In this document: in pieces, positions 19,339 through 28,273 of the stretch
Position numbering within the stretch: position 1 is the stretch's first letter
How the letters are laid out: the number at the start of each line of letters is the position of its first letter
NCBI RefSeq assembly: GCF_001665395.1
Contig: NZ_LZSG01000034.1
Span: 62,001 to 126,000 of the forward strand
Reading direction: 5' to 3'
From: Mycobacterium sp. 1164966.3
GTDB lineage: Bacteria > Actinomycetota > Actinomycetes > Mycobacteriales > Mycobacteriaceae
Length of the DNA stretch: 64,000 bases
The notes under the pieces: model-generated
Database searches by the model: none
What the model was told of the DNA's origin: nothing
The model's input: only the letters and a program-made list of their open reading frames with translations
Program-made: the position numbers and the translations under genes

Positions 19339-20222
19339 CCCGCCCTCCCGGAGCCGGTTCGCCCCAGCACTTCATCGGTATCGAGACCGCGGTCGACACC
19401 ATGAGGGATGACGGTTTGGCCGGGCTCGAGCTGGAGCTGCTTGCCGTCGAGGTAAACGTCGATCTTGTCCGGTTCGAAGGACACCAGATTACCTACACGT
19501 CCCACCTCGGTCCACGCGTTGATGTACGACCAGGCAGCGCGCTTGTTTTCGCCGACGTCGTAGTACGAGGCTAGTCCTTTGTAGGGGCAGAAAGTCTGCC
19601 CCGCAACGGGTTTGAGCGTATTTTCGTCGACATCCTCACGGGGCACGTACCAGCGCGGGGCGAATCCCGACTCGTACAACACCAGCGGGCGTTGGGTGTC
19701 GGCAATGACCTTCTCGCCGTCGCGGACTACGAGATGCCTTGAGGTGGAACGGATATCAATGCGATGGTAGGCGTCGGCAGCATGACCCACAATGCGCTCG
19801 TCTTCCTCGTAGAAGGCGTCCATTGAGCGCCAGGCGAATGCCAGTCGGCCGTCGAGGACACTCGCATGCCGTGGGAGTTGGGTGTGTTGCCAGGCGCTGT
19901 GGTTCGCCTCTCGCTCGGGAACCTTGACGGTGTACCACTGCGTCTCACCGAGATCGCGATGCTGAGTCACCCGGTTCTCGATGATCAGGATTTCCGGTTC
20001 GATGTCACCGCGCGGGAAGTAGGCGACGGGATACCGGCCCGGCTCGTGAAACAACACGACGTCTTCGCTGTCTGCGATCCAGCGGTCGGCGAAACGTATT
20101 CGCATGCGGCGCCGCAACGGCTCAGCGTAGAGCAACCGCGCCGGCAGTGGTTGCTCCGTGAGAAAGTGCCCCACCGACCCGGCCGCCAGCGGACCTTGCT
20201 GCCATGCCAACCCCATCGCCAT
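19335..20222 (-). CDS. DUF427 protein, two-repeat form
   Basis: 295 aa with two copies of the DUF427 beta-barrel. The first spans about residues 40-130, the second about 165-265, and the second contains the family core ARYYVPREDV-like APRWYVPREDVDENTL and FCPYKGLASYYDV. DUF427 proteins are of unknown function; some bind small ligands. It is followed by an overlapping VOC gene. Confidence 0.8.
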   Translation of the reverse strand: MAMGLAWQQGPLAAGSVGHFLTEQPLPARLLYAEPLRRRMRIRFADRWIADSEDVVLFHEPGRYPVAYFPRGDIEPEILIIENRVTQHRDLGETQWYTVKVPEREANHSAWQHTQLPRHASVLDGRLAFAWRSMDAFYEEDERIVGHAADAYHRIDIRSTSRHLVVRDGEKVIADTQRPLVLYESGFAPRWYVPREDVDENTLKPVAGQTFCPYKGLASYYDVGENKRAAWSYINAWTEVGRVGNLVSFEPDKIDVYLDGKQLQLEPGQTVIPHGVDRGLDTDEVLGRTGSGRAG

Positions 20223-20260
20223 GTCCTTTCTTCGCCCAAAGCTGTTATCAGCGGCCGCGT

Positions 20261-21322
20261 TCAGTCCAAGACGACGACCATCTTTCCGCCGGCTTCTCCG
20301 GCCTCCATCACCCGATGTGCTTCGTGAATCTCGTCGAACGAGAACACGCGCGCCGGCTTCGCATCGATCCTGCCATCGGCGACTTGCCGTGCGATGTCCT
20401 TGAGCGGGACATCGGAGAGCGGAAAGCCCGGCGACCCAAAGACGAAGCTGCCGAAGAAGTTCAGGTTGACCCCACTGGGCATGCGAAGCAACGGGTTGAA
20501 ATCGCCGATCGGGTCAAGCCCACCCAACCATCCGGCCAGGCAGGCCGTGCCGCCCCGCCGCAACATGTCGAGGGAGTCCAGGATGGTGCTGTTGCCCACG
20601 AGATCGAGGACGGCGTCGATGTGTTTTGCTTCGGCGATGTGTGCGGCCAGGTCGTGTCGTTCCAACTCGACGCGCGAAGCGCCCAGTTGCTCGAGCATCG
20701 GGATACGTTTTTCGCTGCGCGCGGTGGCGATGACGCGTGCGTCGGCGGCGACCGCCATCTTGAGTGCGGCCTGACCGAACGCGGACGTCGCGCCGCGAAG
20801 TACCAGCGTCTGTCCCGGCTGCAGGTTGAGGTTGCGGAAAAGGCATGTCCAAGCGACGGCATAAGTTTCGGGTAATGCCGCCAATTGTGACCAGGGCAAG
20901 TCGGATTCGATAAGGGCGACGTTGGCCGTACGCACGCGGGTGTACTCGGCGTAGCTGCCGTTGATTGTCCGTCCCAGACCTCCCATCAGTGCCGCCACCT
21001 TGGCGCCGACCGGAAATTCCCCGCTCGGGCACGAGTCGACAATGCCGACACATTCGATGCCGCTGACTTCGGCCGCTTCTGCCCATTCCCCTCGCCGCAT
21101 GTGCATCTCGGCGTGGTTGACGCCGAATCCTTTCACTGCGATCACCGCTTCGCCGTCCTTCGGGAGCGGCTTCGGGAGAACGGTGTACACCAGTTTGTCC
21201 AGCCCGCCGAACCCGTCCAGAATGATCGCACGCATGGTTTCTCCGCCCGGCCGTTCCCGCACCACCGCGGGTGCGGTAGGCAGCGAGGTGGCGGTCGCGG
21301 ATTTATTGCGAGTGGCGGTCAT
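20261..21322 (-). CDS. Medium-chain NADPH:quinone oxidoreductase-like dehydrogenase
   Basis: 353 aa from ATG 21322; ATG 21235, with GGAG 5 nt upstream, removes an atypical 29-residue N-terminus and may be the true start. The MDR Rossmann core LVLRGATSAFGQAALKMA and FGVNHAEMHMRRG place it with zinc-independent quinone oxidoreductases. The gene is 38 nt upstream of the DUF427-VOC pair, so they may be one operon. A copy of the TGGG-N8-CCCA palindrome lies about 220 bp upstream. Confidence 0.85.
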   Translation of the reverse strand: MTATRNKSATATSLPTAPAVVRERPGGETMRAIILDGFGGLDKLVYTVLPKPLPKDGEAVIAVKGFGVNHAEMHMRRGEWAEAAEVSGIECVGIVDSCPSGEFPVGAKVAALMGGLGRTINGSYAEYTRVRTANVALIESDLPWSQLAALPETYAVAWTCLFRNLNLQPGQTLVLRGATSAFGQAALKMAVAADARVIATARSEKRIPMLEQLGASRVELERHDLAAHIAEAKHIDAVLDLVGNSTILDSLDMLRRGGTACLAGWLGGLDPIGDFNPLLRMPSGVNLNFFGSFVFGSPGFPLSDVPLKDIARQVADGRIDAKPARVFSFDEIHEAHRVMEAGEAGGKMVVVLD

Positions 21323-21615
21323 AGTTGTTGCTTTCCAATGATGTTCAGTCGATGATCACTTCACGGCGGTATGCCGGGTATGCGTGCCGGTCGGCGCGAC
21401 AACGGCGTGGCCCGCGACCGTTGTATCGAGTTCCGCAGGTCGACCGACGGACTTTGGCGACCTGATGGTGGACATTGCCTGCCTCGTTCCGAATAGTCAG
21501 CAGGCCCTCGGACCGACGGGCGAACCGAAATACTCCCGCACAGATTGGGCCAACTAACCCATTATTATGGATGCTCAGACCAAAAGTTGTCCAGCGTGTT
21601 GGCAATCGGGCAGGG
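21323..21615. promoter_or_regulatory. Intergenic region with shared-operator copy 1
   Basis: This 293-bp region lies between the dehydrogenase start and the end of the upstream tetR. It contains TGGG-N8-CCCA at 21546-21561. On the minus strand the core reads ATAATGGGTTA, which also occurs in copy 2. No ORF is credible here. Confidence 0.5.
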
Positions 21616-22275
21616 TCAGGATTTGTCGCGACGCCGCGTCCGGAGTTTGGGCTCCGCTCGGGCCGCATAGCAGCGCACGTAGTCGAGGGCGGCAGTGACG
21701 GCGGCCCGCAATGGTTCCGCGTCGCCCGTCGCGTGGGTGATCATGGCGCCGCCTTGGTGTGCGGCGACAAGCGCGGCTGCCAGGTGACGTGGGTCGGCAT
21801 CGGAGCGCAGATCGCCGCGCTGTCGCATTGCCGTGAGGCCGCTCCGAAACAGTTCGAGCCATTCGTCGTACCCGGCGCAAAGTTCGTCATGTATTTCGTC
21901 GTCGCCGTCGACCAGCTCACCAGCCAGCGACCCATAGACGCATCCGCCCCTGCGATAGACGGTGTCGATGTCGGCAATGCAGGCGTCCGCCCATGCCTGC
22001 AGCGCCTCGAAACTGTCCAGTGCACCGAGGGTGGGCTGAGTATGGAAGGCAACGACGTCGTTGCGCCTTGTCGCGATGACCTGACGGATCAGATCACGCT
22101 TGTCACGGAAATAGTGCGAGATCTGCGATCCGCCCACCCGAGCGCTATTGCGCACTTCGTCGATGCTGGTATTGCCGACGCCGCGTTCGAACATCAGCCT
22201 AGCCGCGACGCCTACGATACGTGCCCGCGTGGCCAGGCCCTTGCGGGTGAACCGCGCTGTGCTTCGGTCAGACAC
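21616..22275 (-). CDS. TetR-family regulator (first of the tandem pair)
   Basis: 219 aa. The N-terminal helix-turn-helix is clear (TRARIVGVAARLMFERGVGNTSIDEVRNSARVGGSQISHYFRDK, cut here to describe: it spans about residues 15-58). The C-terminal ligand domain resembles that of the neighbouring regulator, so the pair arose by duplication. It begins 21 nt after the other tetR stop, so they form an operon with a promoter that carries copy 3 of the palindrome. Confidence 0.88.
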   Translation of the reverse strand: MSDRSTARFTRKGLATRARIVGVAARLMFERGVGNTSIDEVRNSARVGGSQISHYFRDKRDLIRQVIATRRNDVVAFHTQPTLGALDSFEALQAWADACIADIDTVYRRGGCVYGSLAGELVDGDDEIHDELCAGYDEWLELFRSGLTAMRQRGDLRSDADPRHLAAALVAAHQGGAMITHATGDAEPLRAAVTAALDYVRCYAARAEPKLRTRRRDKS

Positions 22276-22296
22276 ATTGCCGCCTTTGCCGTTACG

Positions 22297-22992
22297 TCAG
22301 GACGCCTCTGCCGCCGATCGCCTCGCGCGGGGCCGCCGCGGCGGGCGCGCCGTTCGTTGCTCGGGATCGGTGGCGAACATGCGAAGGTAGTTGACTGCGA
22401 AGCGAGTAGCGTCGGCATGCGGCCATTCGGCCCGATAGGTAAATGCCAGGGTGCCACCGCCCTGGTGCGCGCTGACAATGACCAACGCCAGTCGCCGGGG
22501 GTCGGCGTCGGGAACCAGAATCCCGCGTTCCTTCATCCGCTGGATCGAGTGTTCGAGGAGCGAGATCCATTGCCAATAGCCAGCTCCCAATGTGGCGCGC
22601 GTCGCTTCGTCGGTCTTCGCCAGCTGTGCTGTCAGGGCGTGGTAGGTGGGTGTGCCCGAAAATCCGATGCGTCTCAGGTAGCGCATATTGAGGTCGAGCC
22701 ATCGCTCGAAATCGTCGAACGAATTCAGCGCGCCCAGTTTGGGTTGCCGGTGGAAGTCCAGCACCACGCCGATCTGGTGGGTTACCACCGCGCGCACCAG
22801 CGCGCTCTTGTCAGCGAAATAGTGAGCAAGCTGCGAGCCGCTCACCGCGGCAGCTTTACGCACGCGGTCCATGTTGAACGCCGCGACGCCCTCGGTGACG
22901 ATCAGCCTCGCGGCCTCCCGCACGATTCGATCGCGGGTGGCACGCCCTTTGGGAGTCAACCGCTTTTCGGTCCGGGCATCGGGATGGGCCAT
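22297..22992 (-). CDS. TetR-family regulator (second of the tandem pair), probably leaderless
   Basis: 231 aa, HTH at about residues 18-60 with the HYFADK segment of the recognition region, and a C-terminal domain homologous to the other member. A TAGCCT hexamer lies 6 nt before ATG 22992 (22999-23004), so the transcript probably starts at the ATG. The palindrome at 23026-23041 covers the -35 position, suggesting that one of the two regulators controls this operon. Confidence 0.88.
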   Translation of the reverse strand: MAHPDARTEKRLTPKGRATRDRIVREAARLIVTEGVAAFNMDRVRKAAAVSGSQLAHYFADKSALVRAVVTHQIGVVLDFHRQPKLGALNSFDDFERWLDLNMRYLRRIGFSGTPTYHALTAQLAKTDEATRATLGAGYWQWISLLEHSIQRMKERGILVPDADPRRLALVIVSAHQGGGTLAFTYRAEWPHADATRFAVNYLRMFATDPEQRTARPPRRPRARRSAAEAS

Positions 22993-23025
22993 CGCGTCAG
23001 GCTAGCTTGCGGGCGTTTCGGTTTA

Positions 23026-23041
23026 TGGGATATTCAGCCCA
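23026..23041. promoter_or_regulatory. Shared-operator copy 3 (TGGG-N8-CCCA)
   Basis: TGGG-ATATTCAG-CCCA overlaps the -35 region of the tetR pair and sits just beyond the hydrolase stop. It aligns with copies at 21546-21561 and 24021-24036. Confidence 0.6.
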
Positions 23042-23067
23042 CTAGTTGAGTCACGCCCTTGCTTTTG

Positions 23068-23940
23068 TCATGCGGCCTCGCGGGCTTTGCCGAGGAAGTC
23101 GCGGATTAGTGCAGTCGCCTGGTCGGCAGCCGACTCCAGCAGGAAGTGCCCGCCGTCGAGCAGATGAATCTCAGCGTTGGGTAAATCGTCTGCGAACGCC
23201 TTCGCTCCCGCGGGCCCGAAGATCTCGTCGCCGCGACCCCAGACCGCCAGCAGCGGCACTTCGGTCGAGCGGAAGTAGTCGTGCAGGCGCGGATACAACG
23301 GTGAATTGGTGGCGTAATCGCGGAACAGCTTCAACTGAACCTTGTCATTGCCCGGTCGAGAGATCAGTGCATAGTCGTGATGCCAGCATTCTGGGTCCAC
23401 CAGCGTCTCGTCGGGGACACCGGTGAGATACTGCCAGCGGGTGGCGTCCATGGTGAGGAATTGCCGAACTGCTTTTTCGGTTTCGGCGGTCTGCTCAGTT
23501 TGGTAGGCCCACACTATTTTCCAGAAGCTCTCGACGAATCCAGCATCGTAACCGTTGCCGTTTTGGGTGATGATCGCGGTGATCGCGGTCGGGTCACGTA
23601 GGGCTAGGCGCCATCCGATGGGAGCCCCGTAGTCCTGCACGTAGATCGCGTATCGGTCGATGCCCAGCGAACTCAATAAGCCCGCTGTCAAGTCGGTCAG
23701 CGCGTCGAAGGTGTAGTCAAATTCCTCGACGGGCGGTGCATCGGACAGGCCAAAGCCCAGATGGTCCGGCGCTACCACGTGGTAACTGTCGGCGAGCGCT
23801 GGAATCAAATACCGGAACATGCGCGAACTAGTCGGGAATCCATGCAACAGCACCAGGGCGGGCGCGTCCTGTTCGCCGGCTTCACGAAAGAACAGCCGAT
23901 GACCGTCGACGGTGGCGTAGCGGTGATGAACAGCTGGCAT
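23068..23940 (-). CDS. Alpha/beta hydrolase (haloalkane dehalogenase/epoxide hydrolase-like)
   Basis: 290 aa. The nucleophile elbow is VQDYGAPIGW with an Asp nucleophile, which places it with haloalkane dehalogenases and epoxide hydrolases rather than esterases. The oxyanion site HGFPTSS, acid residue in WGRGDEIFGP and catalytic His in DGGHFLLES are present. A strong RBS (CAGGAGGG) precedes ATG 23940. The divergent promoter with the MOSC gene has operator copy 2. Confidence 0.88.
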   Translation of the reverse strand: MPAVHHRYATVDGHRLFFREAGEQDAPALVLLHGFPTSSRMFRYLIPALADSYHVVAPDHLGFGLSDAPPVEEFDYTFDALTDLTAGLLSSLGIDRYAIYVQDYGAPIGWRLALRDPTAITAIITQNGNGYDAGFVESFWKIVWAYQTEQTAETEKAVRQFLTMDATRWQYLTGVPDETLVDPECWHHDYALISRPGNDKVQLKLFRDYATNSPLYPRLHDYFRSTEVPLLAVWGRGDEIFGPAGAKAFADDLPNAEIHLLDGGHFLLESAADQATALIRDFLGKAREAA

Positions 23941-24020
23941 AGGACCCTCCTGAGCAGATTCAGTGCCGCGGCGAACAGAAGGCAGGGTCGCGCCGTCGAT
24001 AGACTCTGCGGCGATATTTC

Positions 24021-24036
24021 TGGGATGTGTAACCCA
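24021..24036. promoter_or_regulatory. Shared-operator copy 2 (TGGG-N8-CCCA)
   Basis: TGGG-ATGTGTAA-CCCA sits between the divergent hydrolase and MOSC genes. Its right part (TAACCCATTAT, 24030-24040) is identical over 11 bases to copy 1 (21555-21565). Confidence 0.65.
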
Positions 24037-24080
24037 TTATGCAGTAAATCCGACGACACGCAATAGCTCCGCCGAAGGTG

Positions 24081-24110
24081 TTGACCTGGTCACAGGGCCG
24101 AGCATATTCT
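24081..24110 (+). promoter_or_regulatory. Sigma70-type promoter for the MOSC fusion gene
   Basis: TTGACC (24081-24086) and TATTCT (24105-24110) are 18 nt apart. They lie 45 bp downstream of operator copy 2 and 60 bp before the GTG start. Confidence 0.5.
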
Positions 24111-24169
24111 GGGTCGGCCAGCCCAATCTAAATCGTTGGGCGTGGCATCGACACCACGAGGAGGCGGAC

Positions 24170-25879
24170 GTGGCGCGGCTTGTCTCCGTCAATGTGGGCA
24201 AGCCCCAGCGGGTTCAATGGCGCGACAAGACCGTCTACACCGGGATCTGGAAAACCCCCGTCGAGGGACCAGTCATGGTGCGCCGCCTCAACATCGACGG
24301 CGACGGCCAAGGCGACCTGGCCGGGCATGGTGGCGAACAACGTGCTGTCATGGTGTACCAGACGGAGTCGTACGACTTCTGGAAGACCTACTTGCACCGT
24401 GACGACCTCGCGCCCGGCAACTTCGGTGAAAACTTCACCGTGACCGGCCTCGCCGATGACGACGTATGCATCGGAGACCGCTACCGCATCGGCGACGCTG
24501 AATTCGAGGTCACCCAGCCCCGCGTTACCTGCTTCCGTGTGGGCATGCGGCTCAACGAGCCGGCCATGCCTAATCTGCTTGTCTCGCAGCACCGTCCGGG
24601 TTTCTACTTTCGGGTCATCACCGAGGGGAACGTCTGCGCCGGAGACGACATCGTGCGAACACGTCGTGGCCGCCACCAACTCAGCGTCGCCGATATCGAT
24701 GCATTGCTTTATCTGCCGAATCGCGACGTCGACCAACTCCGTAGAGCTGTCGACGTTTCCGCGCTCAGTCCTGGTTGGCAACAGTCATTCCAGGACATGT
24801 TGGCGGCACAAGATGCGGGCGTCAAGACGGCAGCGCCCGTCGGAGCCATGCCTGCGTGGAATGGGTTTCGTCAGTTGCGGGTGAGCGCGATATGTCGGGA
24901 AAGCGCGCAGGTGATGTCGATCCGGCTGGAAGCCGACGACCATGCGTCGCTGCCACCACCGCTTGCCGGCCAGTATCTGACGCTGAGGATTCCGGCTGCC
25001 GGCGACCCGCCGCCGATGCGTAGCTACTCGCTCTCCGGTGAGCTCGGCTCTGGCAGCTACCGCATCAGCGTCAAACGCGAGGAACAGGGCTTGGTGAGCC
25101 GCTGGCTGCATGATCATGTCCAACCGGGGTCGGTCATTGAGGCCGCTGCACCTCGCGGCGACTTCTACCTGATCGAGGCCGAAAATCCAGTGCTGCTGAT
25201 CTCCGCGGGAATCGGTGTGACTCCGGTACTGGCGATGTTGCATGCCCTGTCGACACTCCACAGCAGTCGCGAGGTCTGGTGGCTGCACACCACTCACAGT
25301 CGTGAAACCCAGGTATTTGCAACCGAAGTCACGACGCTGATCGGATCGTTGCCGAACGCCCGCCAGCAGGTGTTCTACACGCAGGAACAGAATCGCCTGG
25401 ACCGATCGGCGATTGCGGCATTGGGCCTTCCAGCTGATGCTGATGCGTATCTTTGCGGCCCAACCCAATTCATGACCGACCTGCGCGACGCACTCACCGC
25501 AGCCGGGCTCGATCCGGTGCGAATTCACACCGAATTGTTCGGCGCCCTACCGCCGATCAACCCGGGCATCGTCGCCGGCTCCTCGTGCAACCGACCGCAC
25601 CCCCCTGCGGGAAAGCCCGGGACCGGGCCGCCGATCACCTTCTCCCGCAGCGGGCTTACGGTCAATTGGTCGAGCGATTACCGCAATATCCTCGACCTCG
25701 CCGAAGCATGCGATGTGCCAACTCGGTTCTCGTGTCGAAGCGGGGTGTGCCACGTGTGCGTCACCGGAGTCGTCAGCGGGACCACGACTTACGTCCAGCA
25801 ACCGCTGGAACCGCCCGCCTCGGGAGAAGTGCTGATTTGCTCAGCCTCGCCGCAAAGCGATCTGGTGTTAGACCTGTAG
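24170..25879 (+). CDS. MOSC domain fused to a ferredoxin reductase and a 2Fe-2S ferredoxin
   Basis: 569 aa with GTG 24170 chosen on GAGGAGG 5 nt upstream. Domain order: MOSC (about 1-155, with the conserved VTCFRVGMRL Cys), the 3-alpha linker of YiiM-type proteins (about 165-210), an FAD/NAD(P)H reductase module (MRSYSLSGE at about 283, ISAGIGVTPV NAD site at about 345), and a C-terminal plant-type [2Fe-2S] ferredoxin with CRSGVCHVC and a distal Cys (about 521-560). Such chimeras would channel electrons from NAD(P)H to a molybdenum- or sulfur-related site. The substrate is unknown. Confidence 0.88.
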   Translation: MARLVSVNVGKPQRVQWRDKTVYTGIWKTPVEGPVMVRRLNIDGDGQGDLAGHGGEQRAVMVYQTESYDFWKTYLHRDDLAPGNFGENFTVTGLADDDVCIGDRYRIGDAEFEVTQPRVTCFRVGMRLNEPAMPNLLVSQHRPGFYFRVITEGNVCAGDDIVRTRRGRHQLSVADIDALLYLPNRDVDQLRRAVDVSALSPGWQQSFQDMLAAQDAGVKTAAPVGAMPAWNGFRQLRVSAICRESAQVMSIRLEADDHASLPPPLAGQYLTLRIPAAGDPPPMRSYSLSGELGSGSYRISVKREEQGLVSRWLHDHVQPGSVIEAAAPRGDFYLIEAENPVLLISAGIGVTPVLAMLHALSTLHSSREVWWLHTTHSRETQVFATEVTTLIGSLPNARQQVFYTQEQNRLDRSAIAALGLPADADAYLCGPTQFMTDLRDALTAAGLDPVRIHTELFGALPPINPGIVAGSSCNRPHPPAGKPGTGPPITFSRSGLTVNWSSDYRNILDLAEACDVPTRFSCRSGVCHVCVTGVVSGTTTYVQQPLEPPASGEVLICSASPQSDLVLDL

Positions 25880-25991
25880 CTACCAATGACGGAGCGCATT
25901 ACTTCGTATAGACGTGGCGGACAACAGCACTGGAGGAGGCTCGCGGGAGAATCTACACCGGATCGGCTCGCGACGACTTCTCGTCGATAAT

Positions 25992-26486
25992 TTACGACGG
26001 AAGCTCTAGCTCGGCCACGACCGGTCGCGCAGCACCCAGCGACTCTCCGAGTGTCCATAGCGCCACCCCGATCAGCACGAGATCCTTGAGCAGGAACTGA
26101 CCGGGCTGGGCTGACAATACGGGTAAGCCCACGGCGTGGGATTTGACTACCCCTGGCGTGGTGAACAGGAAGCTTAACGTGCCTAGGAAGAGCACTACCG
26201 CAAGCGCGCTGCCTATCGCCGACACCCGGGGCCATACTGGCCCCACCGCAATCAGAAGGGCGGCAATTATCTCCATGGTTCCCAGCCCGCGTGCCACCGT
26301 GCCGGCGCTGAACACGTGGTAGATCCAGCTCATCAGCGGGCTGTGTTCGATCAGCACGCGGGCTTCCATCTTGACGAACTTGCCGAACCCGATCCAGGCC
26401 AGCACGACTACCAGGCCATAGCGGCTGACCAGCACCCCGCAACGGGTCAGTAAAAGTGACGCATAGTGTTGGACATCGTCGGTCAC
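25992..26486 (-). CDS. DUF417/YkgB-like DoxX-superfamily membrane protein
   Basis: 164 aa, four hydrophobic segments; WIGFGKFVKMEA, HSPLMSWIYHVF and FLFTTPGV are DUF417 hallmarks. These four-helix proteins are often linked to redox or aldehyde stress, but function is undefined. GTG 26486 follows an AAAGGA site by 9 nt and removes an unlikely 48-residue extension. The divergent neighbour is a TetR regulator. Confidence 0.8.
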   Translation of the reverse strand: MTDDVQHYASLLLTRCGVLVSRYGLVVVLAWIGFGKFVKMEARVLIEHSPLMSWIYHVFSAGTVARGLGTMEIIAALLIAVGPVWPRVSAIGSALAVVLFLGTLSFLFTTPGVVKSHAVGLPVLSAQPGQFLLKDLVLIGVALWTLGESLGAARPVVAELELPS

Positions 26487-26633
26487 AGGTAGAGATCCTT
26501 TCGCAAAATTGGCCCCTGGCGTTCGGTCGCTGCACGACGTCGGCGGCCACCTCACAGCCGTGCGGGACAGCAGCCCAACACTTTTCGGCCGCCGACGGGC
26601 GAGACCGATGTGTTCAGCGTTCAGCCTCAAAAA

Positions 26634-26662
26634 TGGAGTGTCAACTCCAAAACAGGTAGATT
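26634..26662 (+). promoter_or_regulatory. TetR-operator-like palindrome overlapping its promoter
   Basis: TGGAGT-GTCA-ACTCCA (26634-26649) is a perfect palindrome placed between a putative -35 (overlapping the left arm) and the -10 TAGATT at 26657-26662. This is the classic layout for autorepression of the downstream tetR gene. Confidence 0.55.
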
Positions 26663-26690
26663 ATGCATGTCTGACACCCAGGAGAGGCTC

Positions 26691-27320
26691 ATGGCACCTG
26701 CCCCTTACGACAGGCTCACCGCAAAAGGACGCGCAACCCGAGAACGCATCGTTGCTGCGGCATCGGAATTGATGTTGCAGCGCGGCGTAGCACGCACCAC
26801 CATCGAGGACATCCAGGAAGCTGCGGCCATCAGCACGTCGCAGATGTACCACTACTTCGCGGACAAGAACGATCTCGTCGCTGCGGTCATCGAATTTCAG
26901 ACCGAGAATGTGCTCGGCACACAGCATCTCGGGCTCGACCGAATCGAGAGCGTCCAGGACTTGTACCGCTGGCGCGACATCATGGTCGAGTTGGTGCGCG
27001 GACTCGGCTGCGTGGGTGGTTGCCCGCTCGGATCGATGGCTAACGAGCTTTCCGAGACGGATCCCCTGGCACGTGCCCGGCTCGCACAGTCATTTGCCCA
27101 GTGGGAGAGCGTAATCCACGACAGCCTTACGACCATTGCCGCGCGCGGTGAGTTGCCCGACGGAACGGACGTTGGACGTGCCGCGTTGGCGCTGCTTGCG
27201 GGGATACAGGGCGGCTTGTTACTCAGCCAAATCCGCCGCGATACGGCCCCGCTTGAAGCCGCGATGGACGCGATGATCGAACACCTCTGCCAGCACACCC
27301 GCCCTACCCGGCGACATTGA
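26691..27320 (+). CDS. TetR-family regulator (divergent to the DUF417 gene)
   Basis: 209 aa. The HTH is at about residues 15-60 (RIVAAASELMLQRGVARTTI...HYFADK) and the C-terminal domain has the TetR-AcrR type fold with a CVGGCPLGS motif. ATG 26691 was chosen for a GGAGAGG site and because the predicted transcription start lies at about 26669; ATG 26667 is possible only if leaderless. It probably regulates itself and the DUF417 gene. Confidence 0.85.
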   Translation: MAPAPYDRLTAKGRATRERIVAAASELMLQRGVARTTIEDIQEAAAISTSQMYHYFADKNDLVAAVIEFQTENVLGTQHLGLDRIESVQDLYRWRDIMVELVRGLGCVGGCPLGSMANELSETDPLARARLAQSFAQWESVIHDSLTTIAARGELPDGTDVGRAALALLAGIQGGLLLSQIRRDTAPLEAAMDAMIEHLCQHTRPTRRH

Positions 27321-27475
27321 GCGGCACCACAGCTGCGACCTCTTGGACACCGGACAGCTCGCTGAATGGCGGTTGGCCAGCATGCACCACGACGGCGTCT
27401 TGCTTTCCAAATACCCCTATGTGTGCGTCACATGTGCTGGGCAGTCGTGGCCAGAGCCTGGTGTGAGACCTCTAG

Positions 27476-28273
27476 TTACGACCCGAGCGCGACCGAAGCT
27501 TCCGCCGTGTAGCACAGGAATGTCAGCGTCTCCTGCATGTACAGCTCGACGGTGTCGGCGTCGTGGCTGGTGTAACCGATTGCGACGTCGGTGCCCAGCT
27601 GCAGATCGAAGTCACCGCCGCGAGTTGTCAGCACAAACGCGCCGTCGATGGCGGGCGCCCAGATGATGTCCCCGTCGACCAACCGGTTCAGGTGCTCACG
27701 GATCGGATATCCGTGTGCGGTGGTCTCGCTGACCTTGGTGTAGACGTCGGCGGACAACAGGACGGAGTAGGGGCCGTCGACGCCGGCCAGGCGAAGCTCC
27801 GACAACGCCTGCGAGATGACGTCGGGCATGTCTTTCGCATCCTCGGGCAGTGTCAACTTCGGGTTCGAGCTGGCGCTGCGGACTCCCTCGATCGACGCGG
27901 CACTGTAGCCCTCGAACATGGTGCGGTCCTCCACGAAAGCCAGCTTCTTGGCGGCCTTCTTGACGGGATCCCAGTCGGCGTCCTGCGCGCCACGCTCGAC
28001 GTCGTCGATCTCGTTGCGCGACAAGGTGAACGGAACCCGGAGCCGGACCAGAGGCTTGCTGGCCCGTAGGTGTGCCACCACACCATCGGTGGGCGCCTGC
28101 ACGTCGATCAGCCGCCCGGTGCCGACCGCCGCGGTGCCGGGGCCGCCGGGACCGCTCACGTCAACCACCCGCCGCCCGGCGATGTGGCGTTTGAAGGTGC
28201 GGGTCGCCTCCTCTTCGATTTCCGCCCAGGCCGCTTCGGTGACCGGCGCCAGATCGCGATACAGGTTGTTCAT
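27476..28273 (-). CDS. cfp29: Encapsulin shell protein (Cfp29/linocin-type)
   Basis: 265 aa, full length for the family-1 encapsulin shell. It starts [16 protein letters not shown], and continues RRVVDVSGPGG, which is typical of HK97-fold encapsulins. It assembles a protein nanocompartment around peroxidase cargo. The upstream DyP gene overlaps it by 4 nt (ATGA), so shell and cargo are translated together. It is the M. tuberculosis Rv0798c equivalent. Confidence 0.96.
   Translation of the reverse strand: MNNLYRDLAPVTEAAWAEIEEEATRTFKRHIAGRRVVDVSGPGGPGTAAVGTGRLIDVQAPTDGVVAHLRASKPLVRLRVPFTLSRNEIDDVERGAQDADWDPVKKAAKKLAFVEDRTMFEGYSAASIEGVRSASSNPKLTLPEDAKDMPDVISQALSELRLAGVDGPYSVLLSADVYTKVSETTAHGYPIREHLNRLVDGDIIWAPAIDGAFVLTTRGGDFDLQLGTDVAIGYTSHDADTVELYMQETLTFLCYTAEASVALGS

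Noticed and set aside
21475..23049. Plus-strand open frame of 524 codons across the tandem tetR region
   Set aside because: It is antisense to two clear TetR proteins with HTH motifs, and its translation has no recognisable domain.
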